From the NCBI RefSeq assembly GCF_019097595.1, contig NC_080732.1:4782354-4846353 (forward strand): a stretch of DNA of 64,000 bases, given 5' to 3'. The first letter of the stretch is position 1. Every line of letters begins with the position of its first letter. Made by a program: the position numbers and the translations under genes. Origin of the DNA: Hemibagrus wyckioides (Eukaryota > Chordata > Actinopteri > Siluriformes > Bagridae). The notes beneath the pieces are model-generated. The model was not told where the DNA came from and ran no database searches. It saw only the letters and a list, made by a program, of their open reading frames with translations. Of the stretch, positions 13,005 through 23,599 are shown one piece after another.

Positions 13005-13760
13005 TGGTGCGGGTTCTCCCTTTAGGCCTAGTCTTATTGCTCATCCTCACAAAGTGCATGGAGGCTGCTTTGGCATACAGATTGACTGAAAGTGGGGGCT
13101 GTATTTCTAATGCTAAAACACTTCGGCCTGAAACTCAGGGGCAACCTTCATCAATCATTAGGGATGTCTGTGTTTGTGCCCTCTTTTCAGGTTGGTGCAC
13201 CAGATTGGGCCCTAGGTAGAGACCAGATTTCTCTCTTTCTGAGGGCGATTTACACTCCAAAGCACATGATCAGGAAGCAAGTCAGGGGCTGAGGCCTGAG
13301 GAATCTCCACCCAGGTGATTTTTGGCCAGACGGAAGTGGCTTTGTTTGCCTCTGAGGAGTCGACCCACTGTCCCCTGTGGCTTTCTCTTTTTACATGGTG
13401 CAAACATAGCCAAGGTGCCATTTGAACATGTTCTCCATTAGCTCTGCTCACTGGGGCCCTCGCCAGGGTACACCATGACCTGGTACAGTCCACCTGTTTC
13501 TGGTGACTCCTCATTAGCCAGTCTGGCTTGTGGACCTAATTTTCCTGCTAGACAGTGCTACTTGGGAGATGCCCGTCAGGAGAAGCCACCTCTCTCAGGT
13601 GCAGGGGGTGATTCTCCACCCCCACCCTGAGATTTGGAAGCTCTTGGTCTGGCCCCTGAGGGGGAACAGCTCCTAGACTCGTTTGTGCTCTCCAGGACAG
13701 ATATCTCCTGGCGTGTGGTGGCATTGGTATTGGCGTTCCCATACCATCAGCCATGACGCA
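13005..13760 (+). mobile_element. DIRS-like relic A2 with fused RT and RNase H
   Basis: A second DIRS copy abuts relic A. It starts in the reverse-transcriptase block (RVLPLGLVLLLILTKCMEAA) and passes within about 50 bases into the RNase H block (AVFLMLKHFGLKLRG), so the catalytic YLDD region is deleted. It then continues through the VDLF-like linker and the PVRRSHLSQVQG block. The same RT-RNase H junction occurs in the copy at 26345-26540. Stops and frameshifts throughout make it non-functional. Confidence 0.75.
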
Positions 13761-13769
13761 GCATCAAGT

Positions 13770-14110
13770 TCTCTCAAAAAGGAACTACACCAGGATATGT
13801 ATGTAACCTGTGTTGGGAACGAGGGAACATGTGAAGGGAACAAGACACTGCATCACTAGCCACACCCTCTGTGTCCACTCGTGCTTACTTCAGACAAGTA
13901 GAAGCTGGAGTAATGTAACATAGATGCCCTTTTATGGTCTTGTTGGCGCGCTCCGCTTAGTCACATGACCTACCCTAGCCAATAAATCGGCGTGATTTCA
14001 CACAGAGCTTCAGACACAACTTCCACATAGAAGCATTCCCATAGTGTCAGCCATGACACAGCATCTCGTTCCCTTCTCAGGGAACTGGGTTACATACGTA
14101 ACTTGGTGTA
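13770..14110. repeat. DIRS-like terminal region
   Basis: The segment is bounded by palindromic motifs of the type GGTTACATAYGTAACC (near 13793-13815 and 14087-14105). It carries GGGAACGAG and CAGCCATGACACAGCATC blocks found in inverted order at 26216-26300 and again around 27540-27645. These are read as the terminal repeats of the DIRS family; the homologous block at 26216 is the reverse complement of 14010-14110. Confidence 0.65.
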
Positions 14111-15200
14111 ATTATATGCTTTAACAAGTTGTGTTCTTTAAAATGTTTTGAAGTCTGACACTACAAGAGTTCAGAGAAGAAAAAATGGACCTAAATGTCT
14201 TGGATGAGAAATTCCCTGTTGAGTGAATCAATAGCTGCTGTTAAAAACCTTTTCAAACAAGATGCTTTTCCACTGAATGCATTACCGATTTTAAACACTT
14301 TTGCCAGATAATTTCAACAATAAATCAATGATTTCTGTGGAAATCACACTGGTGCTGCAATAATGAAGAGTGATTCTCATTTAGGCTGCTTTGAGGGAGA
14401 ACAGAATAAAAGTTCATTAAGTTTGGCATGATTTTGCATAAACATACATAAATCCGACTGTTTTTTTTTTCTGGAGCCCTTCCTGTAGCTTTTTGTTCAT
14501 TTGAATCTCAGTGAGTTCCTACTGTTTTATGGTTCCATCCTACTGAGCCAGTTATGGTAGTGCAGACAGAATTTTTTTTCTACTATTTCTTATCTGAATC
14601 ATTGTGGAATACAGGTGTTCATGAGGTAGAGGCAGATGTGTGCGGATATATAAATGTGTGATATTTATTTTTGATGGGAAATTATAAGCAAAAAAAAAAA
14701 AGACAGGCATAATGAAGAGATACATCGAAAAACATGGTTCAAAAGTTCAGGTGCTAGTAAATAAGAAACAAATAAGAGAGCTAGACTTAAAAGCAAATGA
14801 CGTCAAAAAGACAACATTTTACTATAGGCAAACAGGCTATGCCTCATCTCGCTCAAATTGAATTACAAATTTGCATTTTATTCAAGTTAAGTGTCACAAT
14901 TGTTATTGTCATGTACATGGTGAGAAATTCATACAGTTTCAGAAAGGATGGCAAAACATTCTAATACATTCTAAAACATTCTTCATGGATCATGACCATA
15001 ATTGTATAGTTCGTTGAACCACATGGGGATAAATACTTCCAGGAATGTAAACACTGGTTAACAGAAATCTAAGTGATGCGATCAGACCAAGAATAATCCA
15101 AGCTATACTGTATATACAGACTAAACGTACTCAGATTAGAGTTACTGGGATCTGCTGTCTGGGGACTGGCTGACTCATGTAAACTGTTCAATCTTAGCAC
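14111..15200. other. Intergenic; contains an early copy of a lectin-array repeat block
   Basis: No gene was seen. Positions about 14735-14880 (TTCAGGTGCTAGTAAATAAG, then GGCAAACAGGCTATGCCTCA) match blocks at 19490-19600 and 30130-30245 inside the lectin array, so the duplicated region reaches this far in fragments. Confidence 0.6.
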
Positions 15201-15224
15201 AGAGCCATTGTATGGATTTAACTC

Positions 15225-15450
15225 CTGCCAGATGAAGTATGTAGGACAGTGGTTAAGTCATTGGACTGCTGATTGGAAAGATCAAGAAATCAAGTCCTAT
15301 CACTTCCAAGGTGCCACTGCTGGGCCTGAGCAAGACCCTCAACTGCTCAGTTGTGTAAATAAGATAACAAGTAAGCTGCTCTGGATATGTTTTATGCTGA
15401 ACATGATGAAACAGAAAGGCTATACACATTTACTCAATAAAAGCTTACTC
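15225..15450 (+). mobile_element. tRNA-derived SINE
   Basis: The A-box-like ACAGTGGTTAAGTCATTGGA is followed by CTGATTGGAAAGATCAAGAA and the family body GGTGCCACTGCTGGGCC...AGCAAGACCCTCAAC, ending in a CTGCTCTGGAT tail. The order is the same as in 46968-47145 and 47208-47360. Confidence 0.8.
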
Positions 15451-15479
15451 TAAGAAAGATTACTTCTGGCTGCATGTGG

Positions 15480-15965
15480 TCCTAGTACAAGCACTTCTTT
15501 CTTTTCAGAGTTAAGCATGAGGAAGTTAATAAGCATCCACTGTCCTTCACACATTATTCATAAGCCAGTGTCTCTCAGGTGACTCAGCTGAAACATACAG
15601 CTGTGTGTCATCAGCATAACAGTGGAAGCTAATACCATGTTTATGGATAATTGCACCAAGAAGTAGCATATACATGGAGAAAAGCAATGGTCCTAAAACT
15701 GAATCTTGTGGAACAGCGAATATAAGCTTAGTGTGCTTAGAGAAGTCACTATTTAGATCTATAAACTGATACGATCAGTCAAATTAGACCTGAGCCAGGA
15801 GAGGGCTGTCCCCTTAACAGCAACAACATTTTCTAGGCTATCCAGTATAGTACAAATAGTGTGGTCAATGGTGTCAAAAGCCTCAAATAGATTAAGTAAC
15901 ACCAGCAAGGAAACACAACCCTACTCAGAGGCCAATAACAGGTCTAGGTCCCTGCCTAAGTCCCT
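15480..15965 (-). mobile_element. L2-like LINE reverse-transcriptase fragment
   Basis: On the minus strand the reverse-transcriptase motifs appear in the correct order: motif A as LFEAFDTIDH, then GTALSWLRS, motif B as [20 protein letters not shown] and motif C as [13 protein letters not shown] with the catalytic YADD. A frameshift lies between A and B, and stops follow motif C, so it is a dead fragment. The motif set fits the L2 clade of vertebrate LINEs (clade from memory). Neither 5' nor 3' element ends are visible. Confidence 0.8.
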
Positions 15966-16035
15966 GCAGGTTGGGATTGTGTGATTAAGATATATTTGGA
16001 CTAGCAAATTGAAATGGAGGTCATTGATAATGTGG

Positions 16036-16455
16036 GACCAGAGTATGTTATCTGATTCAAACACATAACCACATTTATTTACTACTAATGTGATACATTT
16101 ACATTTACTGCATTTGAAGGTGCCATTGTTCAGAGCAAGGTACAAATGTGCTATGAAGTCTCTAAAAATGAATACATCAATACAGGTTCACTAGGTCGCA
16201 GATTAAGGATACGAAAACTCTCATATCATGAGTCTAAAATGGTGATACACTCAAAGTTCAAGCAAATTTTTTAGTAAGTGAAGTAGTAATATGGTTCTGC
16301 TAAATACTCAAACCTTCTTAATTATCGTCCACACTGAAATATTTATTAGATTAAGATTTATGTGGTATAGATCCTTCATCTCGTTTTCATCATATTCAAT
16401 TTTTCCTAAGGATTTTAGGAGAAAAATTTGTGACACTGGTGATAATTAAATAAAA
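16036..16455. repeat. Lectin-array duplication block alpha, copy 1
   Basis: The sequence aligns with 25741-26215: shared GATTCAAACACA, TCACTAGGTCGCAGA, GTGGTTCTGC and GAAATATTTATT blocks in order. It ends about 270 bases before the lectin start codon, so it is the distal 5' flank of the gene. A SINE piece (ACATTTACATTTACTGCATT) lies inside it. Confidence 0.8.
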
Positions 16456-16594
16456 CCCAAGAGAGAGACATTATTAAGTGCGCTGAGAGCTCAAAGAGAA
16501 AGCTCTAAGCAGAGAGATTTTTCTCTTTCAATTCATGGTACAGCAGATTCATGAGCCACACCAGCAGAAATGAGGCAGAGGATGTAATTCAGCC

Positions 16595-16652
16595 CTTGCA
16601 TATTGTTTGCATTGTCTTCTCAGTTTCAAAGTTGTCCATCTAGGTTTTGCAT
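16595..16652 (+). promoter_or_regulatory. TTTGCAT motif cluster upstream of lectin 1
   Basis: TTTGCAT occurs at 16606-16612 and 16646-16652, with a one-mismatch copy (CTTGCAT) at 16595-16601. The motif is seven of eight bases of the octamer site ATTTGCAT recognised by POU factors. The same cluster lies before lectin 2 and before the pseudogene. Its function is inferred. Confidence 0.4.
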
Positions 16653-16724
16653 GTTTTTTCTGCTCCATGTTGGGTGAATTCATGCCACAGGTCAGTTAAA
16701 AACTGAAAGGCATCATTTAGAAAG

Positions 16725-17456
16725 ATGAAGGCCGTTCACGCTGTCCTCCTCTTTGTGGCTCTAGGAGTAGCTACTTGTCTGTTTGAAAGAAAGAACATTT
16801 TTGTGAGTAAATCTTTGCCCTGGCCTAATGCTCAGGAATACTGCAGGAAAAATTATGGAGACCTGTCAGTCATTACCTCAAATGGGGATCTTAATAAGAT
16901 CAGAGTTCTAGGATATTCTTCTTCTCGATGCTGGATTGGCCTTAGCAAGTCACCAAACGAGCTTTCTTATTCCCAGTGGTCTGATGGAACCAAATTAACT
17001 TTTATTGCATGGAATCAGAATGAGCCGGACCATGTGGATACTAGCCATTGTGTAACTTTAATGGATTCTTTGTATTCTGATTACAACTGTTCAATTTCTC
17101 TGACGTTCTACTGCTACTATTGGATCCCACAAATTATTGTGGTGAAGGAAATGATGGACTGGGAAGGGGCACTGATGTACTGCAGAAACCACTACGAAGA
17201 CTTGCTAGGCATAGATACAGACACTGAAACAGATGTACTTGCGGTCAACCAAAGCATGATTAATCAAACAACCACTGTATGGACAGGACTTCGCTTCATG
17301 GATGGCCTGTGGTTCTGGGTGAACATGGAAACCATGAGGGACTGGCCCTCACTGCCCACATGCCCTGCCAAACCTTTCCAATGTGGAGCCTTTACAACTT
17401 ATAAGGTCTTTGAGAACATGGACTGCAATAAGAAAATGAACTTCCTTTGCTACTAA
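16725..17456 (+). CDS. Secreted protein with two C-type lectin domains (lectin 1)
   Basis: This is an intact 243-residue protein in one exon. Residues 1-18 form a signal peptide (MKAVHAVLLFVALGVATC), so it should be secreted. CTLD 1 spans about residues 20-131: C40/C130 and C109/C122 fit the canonical disulfides, with WIGL at 70-73 and FYC at 128-130. CTLD 2 spans about 132-243, with C153/C242 and C220/C234. The calcium/sugar motif is weak: EPD at 100-102 replaces EPN, and CTLD 2 shows none. N-glycosylation sequons are at N121, N175 and N180. The start is fixed by the signal peptide and by alignment with lectin 2. It resembles the fish-specific predicted proteins annotated as macrophage-mannose-receptor-like or soluble tandem-CTLD lectins. 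A conserved segment near 17575-17650 could be a 3' UTR exon. Ligand and role are unknown; innate immunity is a guess from the family. Confidence 0.88.
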   Translation: MKAVHAVLLFVALGVATCLFERKNIFVSKSLPWPNAQEYCRKNYGDLSVITSNGDLNKIRVLGYSSSRCWIGLSKSPNELSYSQWSDGTKLTFIAWNQNEPDHVDTSHCVTLMDSLYSDYNCSISLTFYCYYWIPQIIVVKEMMDWEGALMYCRNHYEDLLGIDTDTETDVLAVNQSMINQTTTVWTGLRFMDGLWFWVNMETMRDWPSLPTCPAKPFQCGAFTTYKVFENMDCNKKMNFLCY

Positions 17457-17859
17457 GCACGGTAAGAGTGACTCAACTGATACTTATGACTTCTTAAACT
17501 ACTTCATTGTGCTATAATAGTCTGCTTTGATTGACTAGATCAAACTAGTAATGTATATATTAATTTGTCAAAAGGTGGAGATCAAGAAGATCACTGCAGC
17601 CCATACTACGAGAAGACCGAGAAGAAATACGTGATGCATGTTGATCTGTAAAGTGTGGAAAATTCATCTGCAGACAACTTTTTCAAAGCCATAAAAATTC
17701 TTTTTCTTCTAACACTTATTTAAAGGTAAAACAAAGACTTTGCTAGATTTTTAATATACGTTGCAATGTATAATGCAATGTACTCATGCAGTTTACAATG
17801 ATTATGGCTGTGGCACATTTGATTAGTCGTTTGAGGCTCTTTTTTAATCAACAAGTTGA

Positions 17860-18430
17860 TTTTATTTATTTTTTTTGAATAACCTATCAAGCTCAGATCA
17901 GTCAAGGTATATTATTTGTAAAAAGCTCAGATTTTCTCTGTGCCACTTCACATGTAACAGGGAAAAAACCTCAATGCAACATATTTGCCTAAATCAAAAA
18001 ACGCCTCACCTCGCTCAATTAGTTTTTCAGACTTTAAACAAAGGTGTAATTTGGGGGATTTGTCTGTACATTTATTTATTAGTTTCACTTCATTCTTGTG
18101 TGCATTCATTAGTACTGAAATTCGATTTGAATCAAAGCTGAGTAAATCTTATGGCTTCATTGCAAATTTTGATTTATCATCAAAAGCTAAACAGAACACG
18201 GATGAATTAGATTATAATTACACAGTTAATTACAACGCTGATTCAGAAAGAAGTACACAACAGATGCGATTTTTTAATGGATTTGATTTATTTATGACTT
18301 CTGGAGGATTCTGCACTATTCCTAGGTCCTTATTTAAATGTAAGAAAATGTCTGATATTGCCCATGTTAACTGCAGATTCTCCTCATGCTTAATCTCCTC
18401 TTTTCAAGCATTTGATTGAATCATTTGATT
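17860..18430. repeat. Lectin-array duplication block beta, copy 1
   Basis: It aligns with 28948-29715 over most of its length. Both copies hold an open frame of about 110-140 codons (17985-18419 here) reading through FISFTSFLCAFIS and DYNYTVNYNADS. Substitutions between copies are mostly amino-acid-changing, so I do not call it a gene. Confidence 0.8.
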
Positions 18431-18493
18431 TGTGTTTTATAAAAGTTTTATCCAAATTTTGTGAAGTCCATCACATCTCATGTGTACACTGTC

Positions 18494-18734
18494 AATAAAA
18501 CAGAAAGGGGAATGGACCACAAATACTAAAAACTCTGTATAACGTGTAACGAGTGTAACTTGAATTCATTTAGACTGCAAAATAGAATTTTCACATATTG
18601 TTACATATATTTAACATTCAAACTACATTTATTGTGTAATCATTATAGTTTATTGTGGTTGGTCTTGTTAAAAAATATGCTTTGTAATCGACAAGATATA
18701 TAATGTATGTTCAAGTATATACTTATGTAATAAA
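18494..18734 (+). terminator. Candidate poly(A) signals for lectin 1
   Basis: AATAAA occurs at 18494-18499 and 18729-18734, about 1.0 and 1.3 kb after the stop codon, in AT-rich DNA where chance occurrence is likely. Confidence 0.25.
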
Positions 18735-19934
18735 GATTCTGAATATTACTCTCCATTAATGTTGATTCTTTCAGTCTGATTGTACAAATTTATTTAATGT
18801 AATGTGAAATTACAAGTCAATTTCCCATTACACATAAATCAAATCACAATAATACAAATCTGCTCCTTATTCATCATCACTTCATATTAATATTGTATGA
18901 ACACAACAGTGCACTAAGAACTCCTTATTGAGATGTTGGGTTAAGACTTGTTGTGAAGCAGACTAGGGGACTCGGAAGTAGTGTCCAGCAGGAATGTTTT
19001 ATTGGAGATCAGAACACACTGTGGTGGCAGTGTAGTCATCAAGTCCAGTGAAAAGGCACATACAGTATATCTTTTTTTAAGAGTTTGGTCCATATTTAGA
19101 AAATTACAAGATTAAATGGCCACAAGTCTGTGAATGGTGTCCATTTTCCTTCCCATATATCTATCAGCTCTAGTAATTGTAGAAGTGTATTAACAAACAA
19201 CAGATACTGGACAGCTGTGAAATAAACATAATCTGTTTTTCCCAAATTTAAGATAAGCTAGGTGGATATATGGACAACAGCCTGTGTTGAACACTTGGTT
19301 ATATGTGTAATGTTCTTCATGCCTGGCTCCGCATCAGCCTCACACTAAAAGTCCACTAAAAGAAGAACTGTTAGGTTTAATTGTGGTCTTATTGTGTCAC
19401 TTCTCTGTTTCTGGCAGCAACATGGTGATTATTTGATCTAACCTACAATCATATAGAAACTCAAAGCATGACTTTCAAATGTGTAGATATAAAAGTGCAG
19501 GTGCTGGAAAATAAGAAACAAATACTAGACAGATTGGCAAATTATTTCAACAAAGCGCATTTGCTTAAAGGCAAACAGGCCACGCCTCACCTCACTCAAT
19601 ATGTTTAGCAGCCACATGCACAAGTAAACAGAAGATTAACAGAAGTGTGTGTGTGAAACAATGTGTGTCAATACAAACAACTGTCAGTAGTTGTTCATTT
19701 TTCCAGTGAAGCATTGCCTGTATTGTTATAGTCCTGTACATGAGTCCTATCCAAATACCTCTGGATAATGCTCACTGCATAGCATAGTTTTACAGCAAAA
19801 CGTTCTACCAACACCAGGCTTTAGCAGACTTTGAGCTCTTATTTCTTTTCCCTAACAAGACAAAAGATCTAATCTTATACATACTATATGTAAAAAAAAA
19901 TATACCAGCATAACAGAAGCTTTAAATATTTAAA

Positions 19935-20055
19935 TACACTACTCAGCCATAACATTAAACCCTCTGAGAGGTGAAGTGATAACAAAACCTGCCACATTCA
20001 AAGATCTTGTGGAGTCCATGCCTTGATGGATCAGAGCTGATTTTGTAGTGCACTC
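19935..20055. mobile_element. Tc1-type MITE relic, truncated
   Basis: CACTACTCAGCCATAACATT followed by GAGGTGAAGTGATAA and AGTCCATGCCTTGATGGATC matches the ends and body of a widespread fish Tc1-like non-autonomous element (from memory). Its right terminus is missing and it runs into lectin 3' sequence. The homologous relic at 30415-30550 still has the right end. Confidence 0.5.
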
Positions 20056-20190
20056 ATGCCCCATCACTGCCCTCACACCCTATCAACCCATGTTATTGTG
20101 GAGCCCTGGAAGCTGAAGGTGAAGATTTGGAGAACACAGACTGGAATTAAAAAAAGGAACTTTCTTTACCACAAAGTGGTAATAACTCTA
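20056..20190 (+). pseudogene. Lectin 3'-end relic
   Basis: The stretch CATGCCCCATCACTGCC through GTGGAGCCCTGGAAGCTGAA and ACTGGAATTAAAAAAAGGAA to CTTTACCACAAAGTGG aligns with the last ~45 codons of lectin 2 (31645-31760). The final domain only is present, with frame breaks and no 5' part. The promoter of the next pseudogene starts immediately downstream, so two lectin genes once stood in tandem here. Confidence 0.75.
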
Positions 20191-20305
20191 CTTATGATGT
20201 ATTTCATAAAGTATTGCATCATATTGTAGTTTTGATCTGATTCAATATTGATATCCAGTAAAGTGCAAATTACAGAAAAATGGGTGGAAACAGGAGGCAA
20301 ATGTT

Positions 20306-20337
20306 ATTTGCATAATGTTTGCATTGCTCTTTTGCAT
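20306..20337 (+). promoter_or_regulatory. Octamer-like cluster before lectin pseudogene
   Basis: A perfect ATTTGCAT (20306-20313) and two TTTGCAT copies (20318-20324, 20331-20337) lie about 70-95 bases before the ATG. Spacing is the same as upstream of lectin 2. Confidence 0.4.
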
Positions 20338-20402
20338 ATTACTTATATTAAGTGATGCCAGAAGTTTGTTCAGAAAAGAGCACTAACACGTCACATAGAA
20401 AG

Positions 20403-20599
20403 ATGAAGGCATGTCACAATGTCCTCCTCATGGATGCCCTATGGTTTTAGGTGAACCAGGAAACTTTGGTGAATCTGACTTCACTGCCCTCATGCCCCAT
20501 GCCCCCTCATGCCCCATTGTGGAGCCCTGGAAGCTGGAGGTGAAGACTTGGAGAACAGGGACTACAAAGAGAAAAGGAAATTTCTTTGCTATGAAGTGA
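20403..20599 (+). pseudogene. Lectin pseudogene with internal deletion
   Basis: The start codon and first nine codons (MKACHNVLL) are joined directly to the sequence equivalent to lectin 2 residue 187 onwards. About 530 bases are lost, including all of CTLD 1 and most of CTLD 2. The tryptophan codon equivalent to W193 of lectin 2 is a TAG stop six codons after the junction, and a frame break follows in the cysteine-rich part. The 5' flank, including its octamer cluster, is well preserved, so a short transcript is possible but no functional lectin. Confidence 0.85.
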
Positions 20600-21272
20600 A
20601 AGTAACTCTACTTATGATGTCTTTCATACTGTATTGCATCATACAGTAGTTTTGATCTGACTCGATATTGATATCCAGTTAAATGATTTTTTTTTTCCAA
20701 AATTTTTCGAAAGGTGAAGAGGTTCACTGCAATCAAATCCAGCAGAAGATAGAACGGAAAACAAAGGAGATCTGCTTCATTGCCAACAGCACACTGTAAT
20801 TCTCTTAATGTTTTATTTATACACATTATATTTAATGTGTATTCCAATATAGTTCTTGCTCTAGTGTCATAATCTGGGTGGTTTGTCTTGTTTAAAATTC
20901 TCTTTGTAATCAACTTAATTATATATCCTTAGGAAGTAGAAGATCCTGAGTATTATCCTTCATTACTGTTCACGCTCCTGGTACTGTACTACTGGCAGGG
21001 TTAGAAACATCCTCTATTTCATGTTTCTGAAATGTTTCGCTACTGTACTTGTAGGATCAAACTGGTTACAAAGCAAAGGAAGTTAAAGTAATATACCAGG
21101 AAATAGCTTCGGGCTCCAGGCTCAGAAATCTCATTCTAAAACGTGTCCTTACTTAACATAGTTACAGATCGCAAACGGCACAACAGCATACATTAGGGGT
21201 TTTGTAGGAAACTAAGTGTCTGTATTAGAAGGAAACTGTTCTTGTTTTAAGGTGGTAAGCTGTGTTCCTGTA

Positions 21273-23595
21273 CACTGAAAAAAAGGAATTTTGCTGGCTG
21301 TTGCATTTACTTAAGTGCAACGTATGTTTTGTACTATATAATTTAATGTTTACAAAATTAACATGAAAAAATCACGTAAGATTTGCTTGAAATTCAACTG
21401 CTTAGCTTTCACTTGATTCGATTTTGTCAAAATAACAAGAAACAATCAAGTACCCACGCGCTTCCTGGAAAATGATTAACTTTATCGCGATAACACGTCC
21501 CGAGATGAGGATTTGAAATAACGTAAAGAAGACACCTGAGGGAAGCCGTTGATGAGTGCGCACATGGAAAGGTAAGAGCAAATCCTTTATCATCTAATTG
21601 TGAAATTAATCAAAATGCAAATTAAAGTACTGTGCCTTAATAATAGAGGCGGCATATTTCTCCGGCAGTTTTATGTTTTATGTAGGTCTGGATTGTGCTA
21701 GGGATGAAACGATTTATTCAGTATGTACAGTCATTTTGGCGCAAATTAACATCATTGCTAAATGAGATGCACGCTTGTTTTCTGTTTTCTGTAATTAACA
21801 TTTGCAACATCTGCCGATGTGTGTGTGATATGCTGGTTAACTAACATGTAGCTGATGCTAACAATTAGCTAGCTAGCAAGTTTAGACTTAGGTTAACAAA
21901 CAGGCTGCTAATGTTAAGGGTGCTTAAATATACTCACAGCCTAAGCAGAGCAGCCGTCACTCGGCCTCCTTAATGTGTAAGTACATGGGAAACTGACCGT
22001 CCTCCCTGTTGGAGTGTGGATATGCAGCTAGATTCATGATGAAGCTGATGCTTATGATTGTGTGATCCGACTCTGAAGCATGAGTTTGAGTGAAGCTGAC
22101 TAGACTTCAGTGTGCCATTGAGGTTGATGATGGCCACAGTGCAGGATGTACTTCAATGTCTGTTGCATCGTTGTTATATTTGCGAGTGGTCTTCAGTTTA
22201 TTGAGGTAAATCACTGAGCTCACCTCACTGATAATATTTTTTCTTTCACAGGTCCATCTTGCTATTTGCACATACAAAGGCATAGTGGTAAGTACTGGTG
22301 CATTTCTTATGCATCTGCACTTTGTGATTTAAATACTTGAGCTTGAGTTGTGTATGTGGAAATATCCACATAATTGACCTTGCTTTGCAAAATGTTTTAA
22401 CAGCATGAGTTGCACACACATTTTGTTTTATTGCTATTTCCAGTATTTAAGGACACCATCATTAACAAAAATCATTTGGAAGTGATGATGGGTTTCCATC
22501 AAATGTTTTGATAGTGTAATAGACCATTTTACTTAGATTTAGATTGCAGACACCACTGTTGGAATTTATGTTCTCAAAGAATATGCTTCAAATGATGAAC
22601 CAAATGACATTGGAATTGTACTTGAAGGCATCAAGGTGTTGCAGTGTCTCGATAATGTAGCATAAGCTGTGGCTATTCTGTTCGGACTGATGTATGCTCT
22701 AAATCTCAGCTACCCTGCCAAACTTAGCTACACCTTCGAGGTTGTCCAAAAGATTTTTGTGGAAGGTAAACTTTCTAACAAAGCACAAACTCTGAAAAAC
22801 AGACTAGTTCAATAAAAGAGTTACAGAGTCTGAACTTTAACACAACTTGATGGAGGTAAACATTTCATAAACCCTTAAACTGTTCTTAAAGGCATTGCTA
22901 TATGATTTGCACTTTTTTGTGAATTCCCTGTAAGTTTACAATGTTTTCTTTTTTGAAGTCATTGAGTTCTAATGTAACCTTTATAACAGTGCCCCTTTTT
23001 TGCCATATTCACTTGTGATGCCATGTTTGGTTTATTTCAATGAAATAATTTTTCTTCAGAATTCACTTTTTAACACTTCACACTTGCATTTGCCTGTGAC
23101 AGTACGTTATACTTGGCCTGACGGAAATGTATGATTTGCAAAGTTAATGCTCAATATAGCTTGTTTGTATAAAGCCCTGGTTCCGCCTTTTTTTATCAGA
23201 GCTCCTTAGTATTTTCCATTGATTGTTTTCTGTTTGCACACACTAAAACCTGAAACCTATACATTGTTTACTATGTGTCAGGGACATAATGAACTTACTG
23301 TTAATTTACATTATACATTTGAATAATGTTGCCACTAAGAAATTATGTTAGACTTGTCAGTGATAATAGAGTATCATGGACATGATTAAAATACATTAAA
23401 ATTACACAGTTAATTGCTATTACAGTAAATTATAAAAATTATCTTAAGTCAACATGATTCTTTTACACTACTCTAACATGAATTAAATATTTTGGTTTAA
23501 CAAGCAAAAATTGTGTAATTTGGCCACATTTTGATAATGTGGGACCGATGTACACATTAAAATCAAGTAAATTCAAAGGATTATTTTTTTCAGTG
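21273..23595. mobile_element. 2.3-kb DNA transposon-like insertion with CACTG ends
   Basis: The insertion begins CACTGAAAAAAAGG and ends TTTTTTTCAGTG, giving terminal inverted repeats of about 12 bases, with TA on both sides. The other array arm passes from GGTGGTAAGCTGTATTCCTG straight to the sequence after this element (apart from its own Tc1), so an empty site exists. The CACTG termini suggest the CACTA/EnSpm superfamily. No transposase is seen; instead it carries spliced exon pieces of a host-type gene (see 22550-22815). Classification is moderate. Confidence 0.6.
22550..22815 (+). pseudogene. Captured 3' exon of a SAMD3-like multicopy fish gene
   Basis: Exon-like pieces lie inside the CACTG element: a donor GGTAAGAG at 21571, a 36-base exon 22252-22287 between TTCTTTCACAG and GTAAGT, and this last exon after ATTTAGATTGCAG. 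It reads through DIGIVLEGIKVLQ, AILFGLMYALNLSYP and YTFEVVQKIF to a TAA at 22813. One in-frame TAA at 22663-22665 breaks it. The C-terminal pattern is that of the many teleost predicted proteins named sterile alpha motif domain-containing protein 3-like (recalled, not searched). The N-terminal part is absent. Confidence 0.6.
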
Positions 23596-23599
23596 TATA

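Larger units (their letters stand above)
17457..19190. other. 3' flank of lectin 1
   Basis: It contains a possible donor (GGTAAGAG at 17461) and an acceptor-like AAAAG near 17576 ahead of a segment conserved after all lectin copies. Block beta (17860-18430) follows, then AT-rich sequence. No second gene was recognised. Confidence 0.55.
19190..21270. repeat. Lectin-array arm 1, left part
   Basis: It aligns in order with 29735-32325: ACCTGYGAAATAAACAT, CCTACAATCATA, GGCAAACAGGC, then the lectin copy, then GGTGAAGAGGTTCACTGCAA, TTTCGCTACTGTACTTGTAG and GGTGGTAAGCTGT. The arm carries damaged lectin copies where arm 2 has an intact gene. Confidence 0.85.
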
